Origin: Lachnospiraceae bacterium
Lineage (GTDB): Bacteria; Bacillota; Clostridia; Lachnospirales; Lachnospiraceae
DNA: 64,000 nucleotides
Direction: 5' to 3'
NCBI GenBank assembly: GCA_022845955.1
Contig: AP025576.1
Coordinates: 2,294,001 to 2,358,000 of the forward strand
Both the position numbers and the translations under genes were made by a program. The notes beneath the pieces are model-generated. The model searched no databases, had not been told where the DNA came from, and saw only the letters and a program-made list of their open reading frames with translations. This document shows, in pieces, positions 1 through 9,123 of this stretch. Each line of letters begins with the position of its first letter. The first letter of the stretch is position 1.

Positions 1-1461
1 TTTATGGGGCTGGAAACAGCCAAAAGGGGCCTGATGGTAAACCAGAAGGCTATGGATATCGTGGGTAACAATATCACGAATATGCAGACCAAGGGCTATA
101 CCAGGCAGCGGCTGGATACGGTGAGCGTACAGGTATACGGCGGCACGGGAGGTTTTCAGACAAGCTCCATACCGCTGGCAGGGCAGGGGGTCGACATGCT
201 GGGAGTGGCCCAGATAAGGAATCCATATCTGGACAGCAAATTCCGGGAACAGTACGGCGATGTGGGCTATTATGACCAGAGGACCGCTATTCTGCAGGAA
301 CTGGAGGGAATTATCAGCGATCCGGAAACAGAAGGAACCGGGATGAAGGATGCCCTCACCACTCTTTCCCAGGCTCTGGCGGATTTTGGTGCGCAGCCAT
401 ACCAGGAAACCAATGCCAATATTACCCTCAATGCAGTGAAAAGCATCACTCATATATTGAATGAATACGACGGTAAACTAAAGAATGCCATGCAGGAGCA
501 GAAGAACGATTTGGCAGCTGCGGTAAAAGATATCAATAATAAGCTGGAACAGCTGGCAGAGCTGAATAAATCCATTGTCCATGAGGTGTTTGTGAATGAC
601 GATCTGGATGGAGTGAATTATGGACCCAATGATCTGCTGGATCAGAGGAATGTCATTCTGGATGATTTGGCCCGCTATGGGGAGGTTTCGGTGACAGAAG
701 GCGGTGACGGACGGATCCAGGTAAAATTTAACGGCAAAACAGTGGTGGATTCCAGCGGTAACCAGTTTACCAACGATGCAATCCGCATCGGACAGGATGG
801 GGTAACCCTTACCTGGAACAGCGATGATTCCGGTATGCATATGGAAACAGGCGCGCTGAAGGCCTTTACAGACGTGATTACAGGAAATACACCCGGAAAT
901 GCCGGTATTCCCTACTACCAGCAGAAGCTGGATGATTTCGCGGCGGCGTTTGGTGAACTGATGAATGGTACGATCCACGAGGACGACGGCACGGCGGTTT
1001 TCAAGACCCTGATCGAAGCGGAGGGCGGAGGGCCGCTGAGGGCGGGAAATATATCCGTAAGCACGGCGTGGGCGGAGGACCCTTCCTATATTATCCGGGA
1101 ACAGAATCCGGACGGAACGCTGGACAATACCGATATCATGAATCTGAAAACCGGATTGACAGGGGAGAGGACTTTTGGGAAACAGTATCAGTTTACCGGG
1201 AATTTCAGTGAGTTTATCACGAATTACACAGATACCCTGGGCAGTGATATCAAGACGACCAAAGCAAGAATGAATGCCTCGCTTGCTATTGCGGAAAGCG
1301 TGGAAAAGGAGAGGCAGGGGGTATCGGGGGTATCTATGAATGAAGAAGGAATTAACCTGATGACCTATAATAAGGCTTACCAGGCATTGGGACGGCTGAT
1401 GACCACCATGGATGAGCAGCTGGATATGATAATCAATCAGATGGGCCTGGTGGGACGCTGA
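1..1461 (+). CDS. flgK: Flagellar hook-associated protein 1 FlgK (5' end outside window)
   Basis: FlgK is the first of the two proteins that join hook to filament; it is exported through the flagellar type III apparatus and sits outside the cell. The N-terminus shows the rod/hook signature (GLETAKRGL, then NNITNMQTKGYTRQR), and the C-terminus ends in the coiled-coil helix typical of axial proteins (EEGINLMTYNKAYQALGR...). The frame is open from base 1, where a Phe codon precedes the first in-window ATG at 4. Family members usually begin a few residues earlier (MSSTF-like), so the real start is probably just upstream of the window. It is followed by flgL with a 40-base gap, the usual order. 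Confidence 0.95.
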   Translation, partial: FMGLETAKRGLMVNQKAMDIVGNNITNMQTKGYTRQRLDTVSVQVYGGTGGFQTSSIPLAGQGVDMLGVAQIRNPYLDSKFREQYGDVGYYDQRTAILQELEGIISDPETEGTGMKDALTTLSQALADFGAQPYQETNANITLNAVKSITHILNEYDGKLKNAMQEQKNDLAAAVKDINNKLEQLAELNKSIVHEVFVNDDLDGVNYGPNDLLDQRNVILDDLARYGEVSVTEGGDGRIQVKFNGKTVVDSSGNQFTNDAIRIGQDGVTLTWNSDDSGMHMETGALKAFTDVITGNTPGNAGIPYYQQKLDDFAAAFGELMNGTIHEDDGTAVFKTLIEAEGGGPLRAGNISVSTAWAEDPSYIIREQNPDGTLDNTDIMNLKTGLTGERTFGKQYQFTGNFSEFITNYTDTLGSDIKTTKARMNASLAIAESVEKERQGVSGVSMNEEGINLMTYNKAYQALGRLMTTMDEQLDMIINQMGLVGR

Positions 1462-1501
1462 TGTGGGCAGGACGCGCATTGGGCGCAGGAGGAAGGGCGG
1501 A

Positions 1502-2479
1502 ATGAGAATTACGGAAAGTATGCTGACAGGATCCTATACCAGGAACCTTCAGCGCAATATCAGCAATCTGGCACAGTCCAACCTGAAGCTTGCCTCCGAA
1601 AGGGAATATAACCATGTATCGGAGGATCCGGCGAGGGCGGCAAAAGCTTTTGCCGTACGGGATCAGATTGCCATGAGCGAAGAGCATGTAAGAACGGTAA
1701 AAAGCGCGCTGGGGGAACTGGATACGGCGGATAAAAATATCCAGTCCATCAATTCCATTCTGCAGACTGTTTTTGAAAAGGCAACGAAAGCAGGCGGCGT
1801 GACCAATCAGGAGAACCTGAATGCCATTGCGGAGGAACTGCATGGCCTGAATGAGGAAATCCTCCAGACCATGAATGCCAGATACGGAGATAAATTTCTG
1901 TTTTCCGGATCCGGCAATGCGCAGGCGCCTTTTACGGTGGAAGAAGGAAAGCTCCTTTTTAACGGAAAAGCCGTGGATGATTACGACAAAAACGATCCCG
2001 ATACCTATTTTGACAATAACAAAGAGGTCTATCTGGATGTGGGCTTCGGTGCTTACGGTTCGGGTGTGGTGAATGCAAAAACCGGAGTGAAGATTTCCAC
2101 CTCGGGTGTGGATGTCCTCGGCTATGGCATGAAGGACGGCCAGCCCAATAATATATACAGCCTTCTGTCCAAACTGGAAGGGCAGCTGCGCGGCGGAAAC
2201 ACGCAGGATGCTATGGATACGCTGGAGTATTTAAAGGAAAAGCAGAATAACATTTCCATTGCCACTGCAGAAATCGGTACGAGGGAAACACTTCTGGAAC
2301 GGGCCCAGGACCGGCTGGAAAGCGGTCTGGTTAACCTGAAAGAGAGGCAGAAGGATCTGGAAGCGGTGGATCTGGCGGGGGAATCCATTAACAATAAGGC
2401 TTATGAAGCGGCCTGGATGGTTACGCTTCAGCTGGGGAGCAGCCTGATTCCTCCCTCTATTTTTGATTTTATGAAGTAG
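1502..2479 (+). CDS. flgL: Flagellar hook-associated protein 3 FlgL
   Basis: FlgL is the second hook-filament junction protein, related to flagellin. The N-terminus MRITESMLTG with the following NLQRNISNLAQSNLKLASE is the conserved flagellin-like helix, and the C-terminal part repeats that helix pattern (LERAQDRLESGLVNLKERQ...). The frame can be read from a GTG at 1463, but the ATG at 1502 is chosen because an AGGAGG-like site lies about 10 bases before it and because family members begin with MRIT. About 325 residues, normal for the family. It lies directly after flgK and before the DUF6470 gene. Confidence 0.95.
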   Translation: MRITESMLTGSYTRNLQRNISNLAQSNLKLASEREYNHVSEDPARAAKAFAVRDQIAMSEEHVRTVKSALGELDTADKNIQSINSILQTVFEKATKAGGVTNQENLNAIAEELHGLNEEILQTMNARYGDKFLFSGSGNAQAPFTVEEGKLLFNGKAVDDYDKNDPDTYFDNNKEVYLDVGFGAYGSGVVNAKTGVKISTSGVDVLGYGMKDGQPNNIYSLLSKLEGQLRGGNTQDAMDTLEYLKEKQNNISIATAEIGTRETLLERAQDRLESGLVNLKERQKDLEAVDLAGESINNKAYEAAWMVTLQLGSSLIPPSIFDFMK

Positions 2480-2505
2480 TAAGTGGAAAACAGGAGGTCA
2501 TTCGG

Positions 2506-3111
2506 ATGAATGTGCTTAAGATTACCACAACACCTATCAAGCTTTCCATGTCTTCCCAGAAGGCGCGTCTGGAAAGCCATCTTCCGGAGCCGGAGGTGGG
2601 GATCATACGGACGCCGTCCCGTCTGGATATGAAGTCGGAAACGATAAAGGTAAATATGGATACATCGGCCGCCAGGGACAGCCTGGGTTTTAAGACAGCC
2701 CGTTCGCTGAACCGGGATGCGGCGGTGTTCGGGAAGCAGGCGGCAGCGGATGCCGCCGGACGTTATGCACAGATGGGAAACCAGATGATGCAGATTCAGA
2801 AGGGGGTGACAATCCCCGGAATCGTACAGAACCAGATGATGGCACAGACAAAGGTTACCACGGGTTTTGAATTTCTTCCGGCAGCGGGGCCGGAAATCAG
2901 CTGGGATCCGGGAAGTCTTTCCATAGATTATACCCCTTCCCAAATCGAATTTGATCCGCAGACGGACAGGCAGGAAGCCGTTTATGTACCCGGGGAGCTG
3001 CGCATCAGTGTGGAACAGTATCCCAGAGTGGAGATTGAATACATGGGGGATCCTATGTATGTGCCGCCCAGTGCCGCCCCTGATTTTGAGGAAGGGGACG
3101 GATTGTCCTGA
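2506..3111 (+). CDS. DUF6470 family protein (YviE-like)
   Basis: A 201-residue protein of the DUF6470/YviE family, which in Firmicutes is found between flgL and fliW. The sequence has the family pattern: an N-terminal ITTTPIKLSMSS stretch, a central segment with SLGFKTARS, and Gly/Pro-rich beta-like repeats toward the end. There is no signal peptide or membrane segment. Its molecular role is not known to me; the constant position beside fliW and csrA suggests a part in late flagellar assembly or flagellin homeostasis. A GGAGG lies just before the ATG. Confidence 0.85.
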   Translation: MNVLKITTTPIKLSMSSQKARLESHLPEPEVGIIRTPSRLDMKSETIKVNMDTSAARDSLGFKTARSLNRDAAVFGKQAAADAAGRYAQMGNQMMQIQKGVTIPGIVQNQMMAQTKVTTGFEFLPAAGPEISWDPGSLSIDYTPSQIEFDPQTDRQEAVYVPGELRISVEQYPRVEIEYMGDPMYVPPSAAPDFEEGDGLS

Positions 3112-3152
3112 AAAGACGCGGGGGTGCAGAAGGCTACAGGAGGAATGGGCAG

Positions 3153-3599
3153 TTGAAAATAGAGACAAGGGATTTTGGCATCATTGATGTGGAAGAACAG
3201 AATATTATAACCTTTAAACAGCCTGTGTTCGGCTTTGAGGATTATACCCAGTATGTCCTTGTGACGGATTCCAATATGGGAAACGGGATATGCTGGCTGC
3301 AGTCCATTGAACTAAAGAGCATCTGTTTTATCCTGCTTAACCCTCTGGAGGTTTGTCCGGATTATGCACCGATGGTCATGCAGGATGTCCTGTTTACCCT
3401 GCAGGCGGTACCGAAGGATGAGTTGGACTGCTGGGTGATCGCCGTAATCGGTGATACTTTCCGTGAATCCACTGTTAACCTGAAAAGTCCGGTAATCATC
3501 AACCATAAAACCAATCTGGGCATGCAGGTAATCCTGGATCAGGATTATCCGATCCGCCGGCCGATCTTCGCGTCGAAAGGTGGTGGGGAATCATGCTGA
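3153..3599 (+). CDS. fliW: Flagellar assembly factor FliW
   Basis: FliW binds flagellin and, when free, binds CsrA and relieves CsrA repression of flagellin translation. The 148 residues match the family: TRDFGIIDVEEQNIITF at the start, then a GFEDYTQYVL segment and the late VNLKSPVIINHKTNLG motif. The start is TTG at 3153, set by an AGGAGG about 10 bases upstream; no ATG fits the family N-terminus. Its last seven bases overlap the start of csrA, a coupling that fits the partner-switch regulation of the two proteins. Confidence 0.95.
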   Translation: MKIETRDFGIIDVEEQNIITFKQPVFGFEDYTQYVLVTDSNMGNGICWLQSIELKSICFILLNPLEVCPDYAPMVMQDVLFTLQAVPKDELDCWVIAVIGDTFRESTVNLKSPVIINHKTNLGMQVILDQDYPIRRPIFASKGGGESC

Positions 3600-3880
3600 T
3601 CCTGTCCCGCAAAAAAGGGGAATCCATTAAAATCGGAGAGGACATCGAGATTTTTGTGGCGGATGTGAAAGGGGATAAGGTCCGGCTGGGGATTTCCGCA
3701 CCGGAGGATATGAAGATATCCAGGAAAGAGCTGTATCTGACGGTGGAAAATAATAAGGAAGCGTCGGATAAGGTGGATCTGCTGAAGGTATTCCAGTTAT
3801 CCCGCAGCTTATATGCCCGTCAGGAAACGGATAGAGCACAGGGAAAGGACGGGCCGGATGGAGAATCAGACAATACATAA
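3593..3880 (+). CDS. csrA: Carbon storage/flagellin translational regulator CsrA
   Basis: CsrA is an RNA-binding dimer that blocks ribosome sites, in Firmicutes mainly that of flagellin mRNA. The MLILSRKKGESIKIG start and the KVRLGISAP core are diagnostic. At 95 residues it is longer than the usual 60-75: the extra tail (about residues 60-95) is polar and Asp/Gly-rich and overlaps the next gene. The gene begins inside fliW and its end overlaps the start of the FlgN-like gene at 3858, so translation is probably coupled across the three. Confidence 0.95.
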   Translation: MLILSRKKGESIKIGEDIEIFVADVKGDKVRLGISAPEDMKISRKELYLTVENNKEASDKVDLLKVFQLSRSLYARQETDRAQGKDGPDGESDNT

Positions 3881-4358
3881 GCTGAAGGAGCTGACAGAGG
3901 AGAGAAAACAGCTTTTCGAAGAATATCTGCAGATCACACGGGAGCTTACGGGACTGAGGGAAGAGGATGTGGAACGGATAACAGCAGGGATTGGGCAGAG
4001 GGAAGCATTGGCGGCCCGGATCGATGTGATGACGGAAGAATGCAGGGCTGTCTGCAGCACGTATGGTGAAGAAGTGGGGCAGCAGGAAGGGAAGCTGCAG
4101 GCTATCCTTCAGTGCGGAGCCGATTTTTCCCTGCTCAGGGAGGAAGAAAAAGAGCTGTTTCTCTTGTGCCAGTCCGTGAACCGGCTCCTTGCGGAAATCC
4201 AGGATTTGAACGGGCTTCTGCACAGGAATTTTCAGGATATCCGGAAAAGGCTCCAGGAATCCATTCGAAGAAACAACACGGACTCCAAATTTGCGGGGTA
4301 CCTGAACCAGATGAATTACGGGGCATCCAAGGGTGTCCTGTATGACAGCAGGAAATAG
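3858..4358 (+). CDS. FlgN/FliT-like flagellar export chaperone (probable)
   Basis: A small, highly charged, helical protein of about 166 residues, with heptad patterns through most of its length and a conserved-looking GYLNQMNYGASKGVLYD end. No catalytic motif is visible. Size, predicted all-helical nature and position just before fliD suggest an export chaperone for hook-associated proteins (FlgN or FliT type). The start at 3858 (MENQTIHKLKEL) lies inside the end of csrA; an earlier in-frame ATG at 3813 would add a Arg-rich stretch not expected in a chaperone. The function is inferred from context; sequence similarity alone does not prove it. Confidence 0.6.
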   Translation: MENQTIHKLKELTEERKQLFEEYLQITRELTGLREEDVERITAGIGQREALAARIDVMTEECRAVCSTYGEEVGQQEGKLQAILQCGADFSLLREEEKELFLLCQSVNRLLAEIQDLNGLLHRNFQDIRKRLQESIRRNNTDSKFAGYLNQMNYGASKGVLYDSRK

Positions 4359-4367
4359 GAGGGCGGT

Positions 4368-7025
4368 ATGGCATCTTCAATCAATACAGTGAGCGGGAAC
4401 CGGGTTGCCGGGCTTGCATCCGGAATGGATACCGAAAGCATTGTGGAAAAAATGCTTTCCGGCACCCAGTCTAAGATAGACAAACAGACAGGACTGAAAC
4501 AGCAGCTGGAATGGAAGCAGGAGATGGTCCGGGGAATTATTACGGATATCAATACCTTCCATGACAAATATTTTTCTTTTTACAGCAGCGCCAATACCAA
4601 CCTGTTAAGCAATGCTTTTTATAACACGATGAGTGCTTCCAGCAGTACCAGCGCCATTAAGGTGATATCTGCCGCCTCCAATGCGGCAGGAAAGGTGAAT
4701 ATTGACAGCATCAGCCAGCTGGCAAGTGCCTGTACGGTAACATCAGGCGGCAGGGTGAGCGGTGAACTGAAAGGCACTACCATAGATCCCGGCCTGTTTA
4801 CGGAGGACTCTTATTCCTTTGAAATGACACTGGACGGGGTACGCCGGACAATAACCTTTCAAAAAGGCAATACCGGGGATGCCGGACAGGATCTGGAGGA
4901 AACCATAAATAACCTGAACGACAGCATGTACCGGGCTTTCGGTACGGCCGTAGGTTTTCAGCTGGATAAGGACCCGTCACATCCCGGAACACCCAGCCTG
5001 AACCTGACCCAGCTGAAATGGGAGGAAACCCTGAACGGAGGGAAAGGCGGCGCAGTGCCGAAGGGGGACGGAGCGGGCGGCTATGTTCCTGTGGATATTT
5101 CCAGAAAGCTGTACATGGAGGATGCGGAGGGAAGCACGAAAGTTCTTTCTCTTCTCGGATTCCGGAATGAAGCATCCAATAAGCTGGATTATAATACCAG
5201 CCTGGATTCCCTTCCGTTAGCAACAGCCCTTCAGGGAAAAGAGTTTGCATTTTCTATTAACGGTGTGGAAATAAACGGGATTACATCCTCCAGCACCCTG
5301 GGTGATGTGATCAGTAAAATCAATACCTCCCAAGCCGGTGTCAGGGTTTCTTATTCTTCCATAGAAGATAAGTTTATTATGGAATCTAAGACAACCGGTG
5401 ATATTTCCAATATCAGCCTGGAACAGACCGCAGGGAACCTGCTGACGGCAATGTTCGGCGTAAAAAGCGGGGATTCGGTGACAGGAAGCCTGGACGGGGT
5501 AAAAAGCAGCGGGAATCTGGTGTCCGCGGAAGAAATCAATGCCGATCTCAGGGATGCCGTTCTGGGTGGGATAAACGGCGGAACCCCCCATATCTTTTCT
5601 TTGAATGTGGACGGAAAAGATGTGGATATCATCGTAAAGAGAGAAGTAACTGCGGACAGTACGGACTGGACCATGAATGATCTGGTGGAGGAGATCAACC
5701 GGCAGCTGGAAGAAGAATTCGGCGCCGGCAAAATCGTTCTGTCACTTGACAGCCAGGATTCCCCGACAAGGGCGGTGCTTTCTTCCGCAGACCATCTGGT
5801 GAGCTTCAATGAAGAGAACTGCAACAGGGATATTACCTCCATGCTGGGCTTTACGGAAGCGAACACACAGAAGCCCGATATGCAGTCTACCCTGGGAGAA
5901 CTGGGATTCTCAGGCAAAATAACCTTCACCGGCACCCAGCCGGAAACACCGGGTTCTTCCGTCATGAAGTCGGTAACCATTGATTTTGATGATCCTGCGG
6001 CACAAGGACAGACAGTGGAATGGCTGGTCAATCAGGTGCAGTCAGCCGCCGGGGTGGATATTTCCTTTGAAAACGGATCCGTCAAAATTGGTTCTGCCGG
6101 CAGTGTGACAGGGGAGGGGGACGGTAAAAAACTGCTTGAAACTCTTTTCGGCACAGACACTCTTACTTTCGGAACTGCCGGGGCTGCCGCCGACATAACG
6201 GAAGGGAAAAATGCGAAGCTGTCAGTTAATGGAAAAACAGTGGAGAGAAACACAAACAGCTTTGAAATAGAGGGGATTACCCTGGAACTTACAGATACTT
6301 CCAGCGGCCCAATTACCTTGACTACCAATAAGGATACTGATAAAATAGTAGAAGGGTTTAAAAGCTTTGTCGAGGATTATAATAAGCTGATTGAGCAGCT
6401 CAATGACCGTATCAGTGAGAGTGCCACATATAAGAAATACGCCCCTTTGACGGAAGAGCAGAGAAAAGCCATGAGTGACAGGGAAGTGGAGCTTTGGGAG
6501 GAAAAGGCCAAAGAAGGACTTCTCAGGAACGATTCCAATATCAGCTCCTTTTTAAGTGATATGAGGACTGCGCTTTACCAGTCTGTGGATGGTGCGGGCC
6601 TGGCTCTGTATGATATGGGAATTGAAACCTCGGACAGCTGGCGGGACAACGGAAAACTGATATTGGATGAAAGTAAGCTGAAGGCAGCGGTAAGCACCAA
6701 TCTGGAAGGGGTGCAGAAGCTGATGACGGATAAGGAAAAAGGGATCGGCGTTTTGCTGGACACGGCGGTGAAGGCGGCTGCCAATGTGAGCACAGGAAGT
6801 CCGGGAAGCCTTGTTTCCTATGCAGGGACGAAAGCGGTCCTTACGACGGACAACAGCCTTTATCAGCAGCTTAAGAATGTGAGCAATACGCTTTCCAATC
6901 TGAACATCAGGTATGAGGCGGAGCGGACGCGTTACTGGAATCAGTTTACCGCCATGGAACAGGCGATCTCCAATCTGAACAACCAGAGTTCCTGGCTGAC
7001 GCAGCAGTTTTCGTCAGGCGGCTGA
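4368..7025 (+). CDS. fliD: Flagellar filament cap protein FliD (long form)
   Basis: FliD caps the growing filament and helps flagellin fold and insert. The N-terminus (VAGLASGMDTESIVEKML) is the FliD_N signature, and the C-terminus has the coiled-coil FliD_C pattern (YNKLIEQLNDRISES..., then SNLNIRYEAERTRYWNQFTAMEQAI). At 885 residues it is nearly twice the enteric length; the extra sequence is in the middle (about residues 130-640), which contains repeated beta-rich modules resembling one another. Such inserts are surface-exposed in other FliD proteins. A good GGAGG site precedes the ATG. It is followed by fliS. Confidence 0.95.
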   Translation: MASSINTVSGNRVAGLASGMDTESIVEKMLSGTQSKIDKQTGLKQQLEWKQEMVRGIITDINTFHDKYFSFYSSANTNLLSNAFYNTMSASSSTSAIKVISAASNAAGKVNIDSISQLASACTVTSGGRVSGELKGTTIDPGLFTEDSYSFEMTLDGVRRTITFQKGNTGDAGQDLEETINNLNDSMYRAFGTAVGFQLDKDPSHPGTPSLNLTQLKWEETLNGGKGGAVPKGDGAGGYVPVDISRKLYMEDAEGSTKVLSLLGFRNEASNKLDYNTSLDSLPLATALQGKEFAFSINGVEINGITSSSTLGDVISKINTSQAGVRVSYSSIEDKFIMESKTTGDISNISLEQTAGNLLTAMFGVKSGDSVTGSLDGVKSSGNLVSAEEINADLRDAVLGGINGGTPHIFSLNVDGKDVDIIVKREVTADSTDWTMNDLVEEINRQLEEEFGAGKIVLSLDSQDSPTRAVLSSADHLVSFNEENCNRDITSMLGFTEANTQKPDMQSTLGELGFSGKITFTGTQPETPGSSVMKSVTIDFDDPAAQGQTVEWLVNQVQSAAGVDISFENGSVKIGSAGSVTGEGDGKKLLETLFGTDTLTFGTAGAAADITEGKNAKLSVNGKTVERNTNSFEIEGITLELTDTSSGPITLTTNKDTDKIVEGFKSFVEDYNKLIEQLNDRISESATYKKYAPLTEEQRKAMSDREVELWEEKAKEGLLRNDSNISSFLSDMRTALYQSVDGAGLALYDMGIETSDSWRDNGKLILDESKLKAAVSTNLEGVQKLMTDKEKGIGVLLDTAVKAAANVSTGSPGSLVSYAGTKAVLTTDNSLYQQLKNVSNTLSNLNIRYEAERTRYWNQFTAMEQAISNLNNQSSWLTQQFSSGG

Positions 7026-7054
7026 CGGAACCGGTAAGAAAAAGGAGCGGCAAA

Positions 7055-7438
7055 ATGCAGAACCCATATGAAAAATACAAACAGCAGTCAGTTATGACCA
7101 TGACCCAGGGAGATATGGTTTCCCTCTTGTATTCGGAGCTTGAAAACCGTCTCGGGAAAGGGCTGGTTTGTCTGGAAAATAAGGATTATGAAGGCTGTAA
7201 TACAGCGTTTAAGAAAGCGCAGGAAATTCTCACCCACCTGACAGTGACATTGGATCACCGGTATGAGGTGGCGGACAAGCTGGCCTCTCTGTATGAGTTC
7301 TTCCATTATCAGATCATACAGACAAACATCCGCAAGGATGCAGGGCCGGTAAAGGAAATCCTGCCTATGATAAAGGAACTTCAGGAAGTATTTGTGCAGG
7401 CGGATAAGCAGGTTCGGATAGAAAACAGCGTCAGCTGA
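7055..7438 (+). CDS. fliS: Flagellin export chaperone FliS
   Basis: FliS binds the C-terminal helix of newly made flagellin and keeps it unfolded until export. The 127-residue, all-helical protein starts with the family motif NPYEKYKQQSVMTMTQG, followed by LLYSELENRL. An AGGAG-like site precedes the ATG. Position after fliD is the standard arrangement; flagellin itself is not in the window. Confidence 0.95.
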   Translation: MQNPYEKYKQQSVMTMTQGDMVSLLYSELENRLGKGLVCLENKDYEGCNTAFKKAQEILTHLTVTLDHRYEVADKLASLYEFFHYQIIQTNIRKDAGPVKEILPMIKELQEVFVQADKQVRIENSVS

Positions 7439-7463
7439 GTGACGCGCGGAGGGGGAACAGGGT

Positions 7464-7829
7464 ATGGCCTTTTGGGAAGACCCGTCAGTAAAAGCATTAA
7501 GCAGCGGAATGGATGCGCTTTGGCAGAAGCAGCAGGTTATCAGCCATAATATTGCCAACGTGGAGACACCGGGCTATAAGGCAAAACAGGTGGAATTTAA
7601 AGAAGTGCTGAAAAAAGCGGAGGATGGGGGAAAACCGGTCCGGACGTATGAAACCGTGGTGACCGAGGACGGGGCCGCGCAGGCCAGGGCGGACGGGAAC
7701 AATGTCCAGGTGGAGGCTGAGGAGTTATCCCTTTGGAAAACGTATGTGGAATACTCCACACTCACCAGCCGTATGGCAAAGAAATTTTCCACGCTGCGGT
7801 ATGTGATCAATAATGCCGGAAAGCAGTAG
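7464..7829 (+). CDS. flgB: Flagellar proximal rod protein FlgB
   Basis: FlgB is part of the proximal rod in the cell envelope. The motif HNIANVETPGYKAKQVEF is the conserved N-terminal axial-protein signature, and the last 25 residues form the matching C-terminal helix. At 121 residues it has the usual length. Preceded by a strong GGAGG site. In most Firmicutes flgB-flgC are followed by fliE-fliF-fliG; here flgC is followed directly by motB. Confidence 0.95.
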   Translation: MAFWEDPSVKALSSGMDALWQKQQVISHNIANVETPGYKAKQVEFKEVLKKAEDGGKPVRTYETVVTEDGAAQARADGNNVQVEAEELSLWKTYVEYSTLTSRMAKKFSTLRYVINNAGKQ

Positions 7830-7847
7830 AAAGCGAAGGGGATATTA

Positions 7848-8282
7848 ATGGGATATTTGGATTCATTGAATATAACCGGTTCCGCATTGACGGCGGAACG
7901 GTTCCGTACGGATATAATATTACAGAATATAGCTAACCAGAACACCACCAGAACCGAAGACGGCGGCCCTTACCGCAGGAGGCAGGTGGTGCTTCGGGAA
8001 AATGCCATGAGCTTTGAAGCACAATTGGATAAAGCGGTGAATAAGACAGATGGGGGCGGGGTTTATGCCGAACAGGTGGTAGAAAGCGGGAACCCGTTTG
8101 TACCGGTCTATGATCCGGAGCACCCGGATGCGGATGCGGACGGCTATGTGATGATGCCCAATGTGAACAGCGCGGAGGAAATGGTGGATTTGATGGCGGC
8201 CTCAAGAGCCTATGAAGCTAATCTTACTGCATTGAATATTGCCAAAAGCATGGCGATGAAGGCACTGGAAATCGGGAAATAA
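7848..8282 (+). CDS. flgC: Flagellar proximal rod protein FlgC
   Basis: FlgC is the second proximal-rod protein. The N-terminal ILQNIANQNTTRTEDGGPYRR region and the C-terminal EEMVDLMAASRAYEANLTAL helix are the two halves of the rod signature. 144 residues, normal length. It starts 18 bases after flgB with an AAGGGG-type site. No fliE follows, which is unusual (see findings). Confidence 0.95.
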   Translation: MGYLDSLNITGSALTAERFRTDIILQNIANQNTTRTEDGGPYRRRQVVLRENAMSFEAQLDKAVNKTDGGGVYAEQVVESGNPFVPVYDPEHPDADADGYVMMPNVNSAEEMVDLMAASRAYEANLTALNIAKSMAMKALEIGK

Positions 8283-8322
8283 CCGGTTATGTACAGACAG
8301 ATTCCGTAAGGATAAGAAGAAT

Positions 8323-9123
8323 ATGAAGAGAAGAAAAGAAGAGGAGGGCGGCGGCCAGGAGTGGCTGAATACCTATGCGGATATGATCACTCTGGTGCTG
8401 ACCTTCTTCGTTTTATTGTATAGTATTTCCAATGTGAATATTACCAAGCTGGAACAGATTGCGGCTGCCATGCAGAAAAAACTGGGCATGGAGCAGGCCG
8501 TGAGCCTGGAGGAGGTCCCGGAGGATGTAAAGTATCCTACGATAGGGGAGGAAACCGGCGGCGTGCCGGATAGCCCATCCGCGGAGAGCATGCAGAGGAT
8601 GGCGGAGGAACTGAAGGAATATTTTGCCAACTCCAATATAGACGCCCAGACCAGCAGCAGTGACAATGTAATCTACATACGTTTTAAAAACGATCTCCTG
8701 TTCGGGCCGGACAGCGCCCAGCTGCGGGAGGACAGTATTTCCATGCTGGATTCCCTGGGAAATATGCTGATGGATAAAGAGGATGAGATCCTGGCGGTTT
8801 ATATCAACGGCCATACGGCCCAGGCGGCCGGTTCTCCGGTCAATGACAGGGTGCTGTCATCCATGCGGGCGGATAACGTGGCTATCTATCTGGAGGATGC
8901 CGTCGGATTCGATCCGAAAAAGCTGATATGCAGGGGCTATGGAAAATATTACCCAATCGCGGACAACAGTACGAAGGAAGGGCGGGAAATGAACCGCCGT
9001 GTGGATATCATTATCCTTGGAAATGATTTTAAGATGTCCGATGTGGATGAAAGGCAGCAGGAGGTAATCGATCCCCTGGCGCCTGTAACACTGCCGGAAG
9101 TAGAGAAAGGGCAGGTCAAATGA
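8323..9123 (+). CDS. motB: Flagellar motor stator protein MotB (OmpA domain)
   Basis: MotB anchors the proton or sodium channel stator to peptidoglycan. The N-terminus has the plug/TM arrangement WLNTYADMITLVLTFFVLLY, in which the Asp of YADM is the ion-binding residue. The C-terminal OmpA-like peptidoglycan-binding domain spans about residues 120-240 and ends with the NRRVDIIIL motif. 266 residues. Its stop overlaps the fliM start (ATGA). No motA is next to it, so the partner must be elsewhere on the chromosome. Confidence 0.92.
   Translation: MKRRKEEEGGGQEWLNTYADMITLVLTFFVLLYSISNVNITKLEQIAAAMQKKLGMEQAVSLEEVPEDVKYPTIGEETGGVPDSPSAESMQRMAEELKEYFANSNIDAQTSSSDNVIYIRFKNDLLFGPDSAQLREDSISMLDSLGNMLMDKEDEILAVYINGHTAQAAGSPVNDRVLSSMRADNVAIYLEDAVGFDPKKLICRGYGKYYPIADNSTKEGREMNRRVDIIILGNDFKMSDVDERQQEVIDPLAPVTLPEVEKGQVK

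Noticed and set aside
478..1479. A 333-codon open frame on the minus strand under flgK
   Set aside because: It is fully antisense to a clearly conserved gene, has no ribosome site and an unnatural composition rich in His, Ile and Arg.
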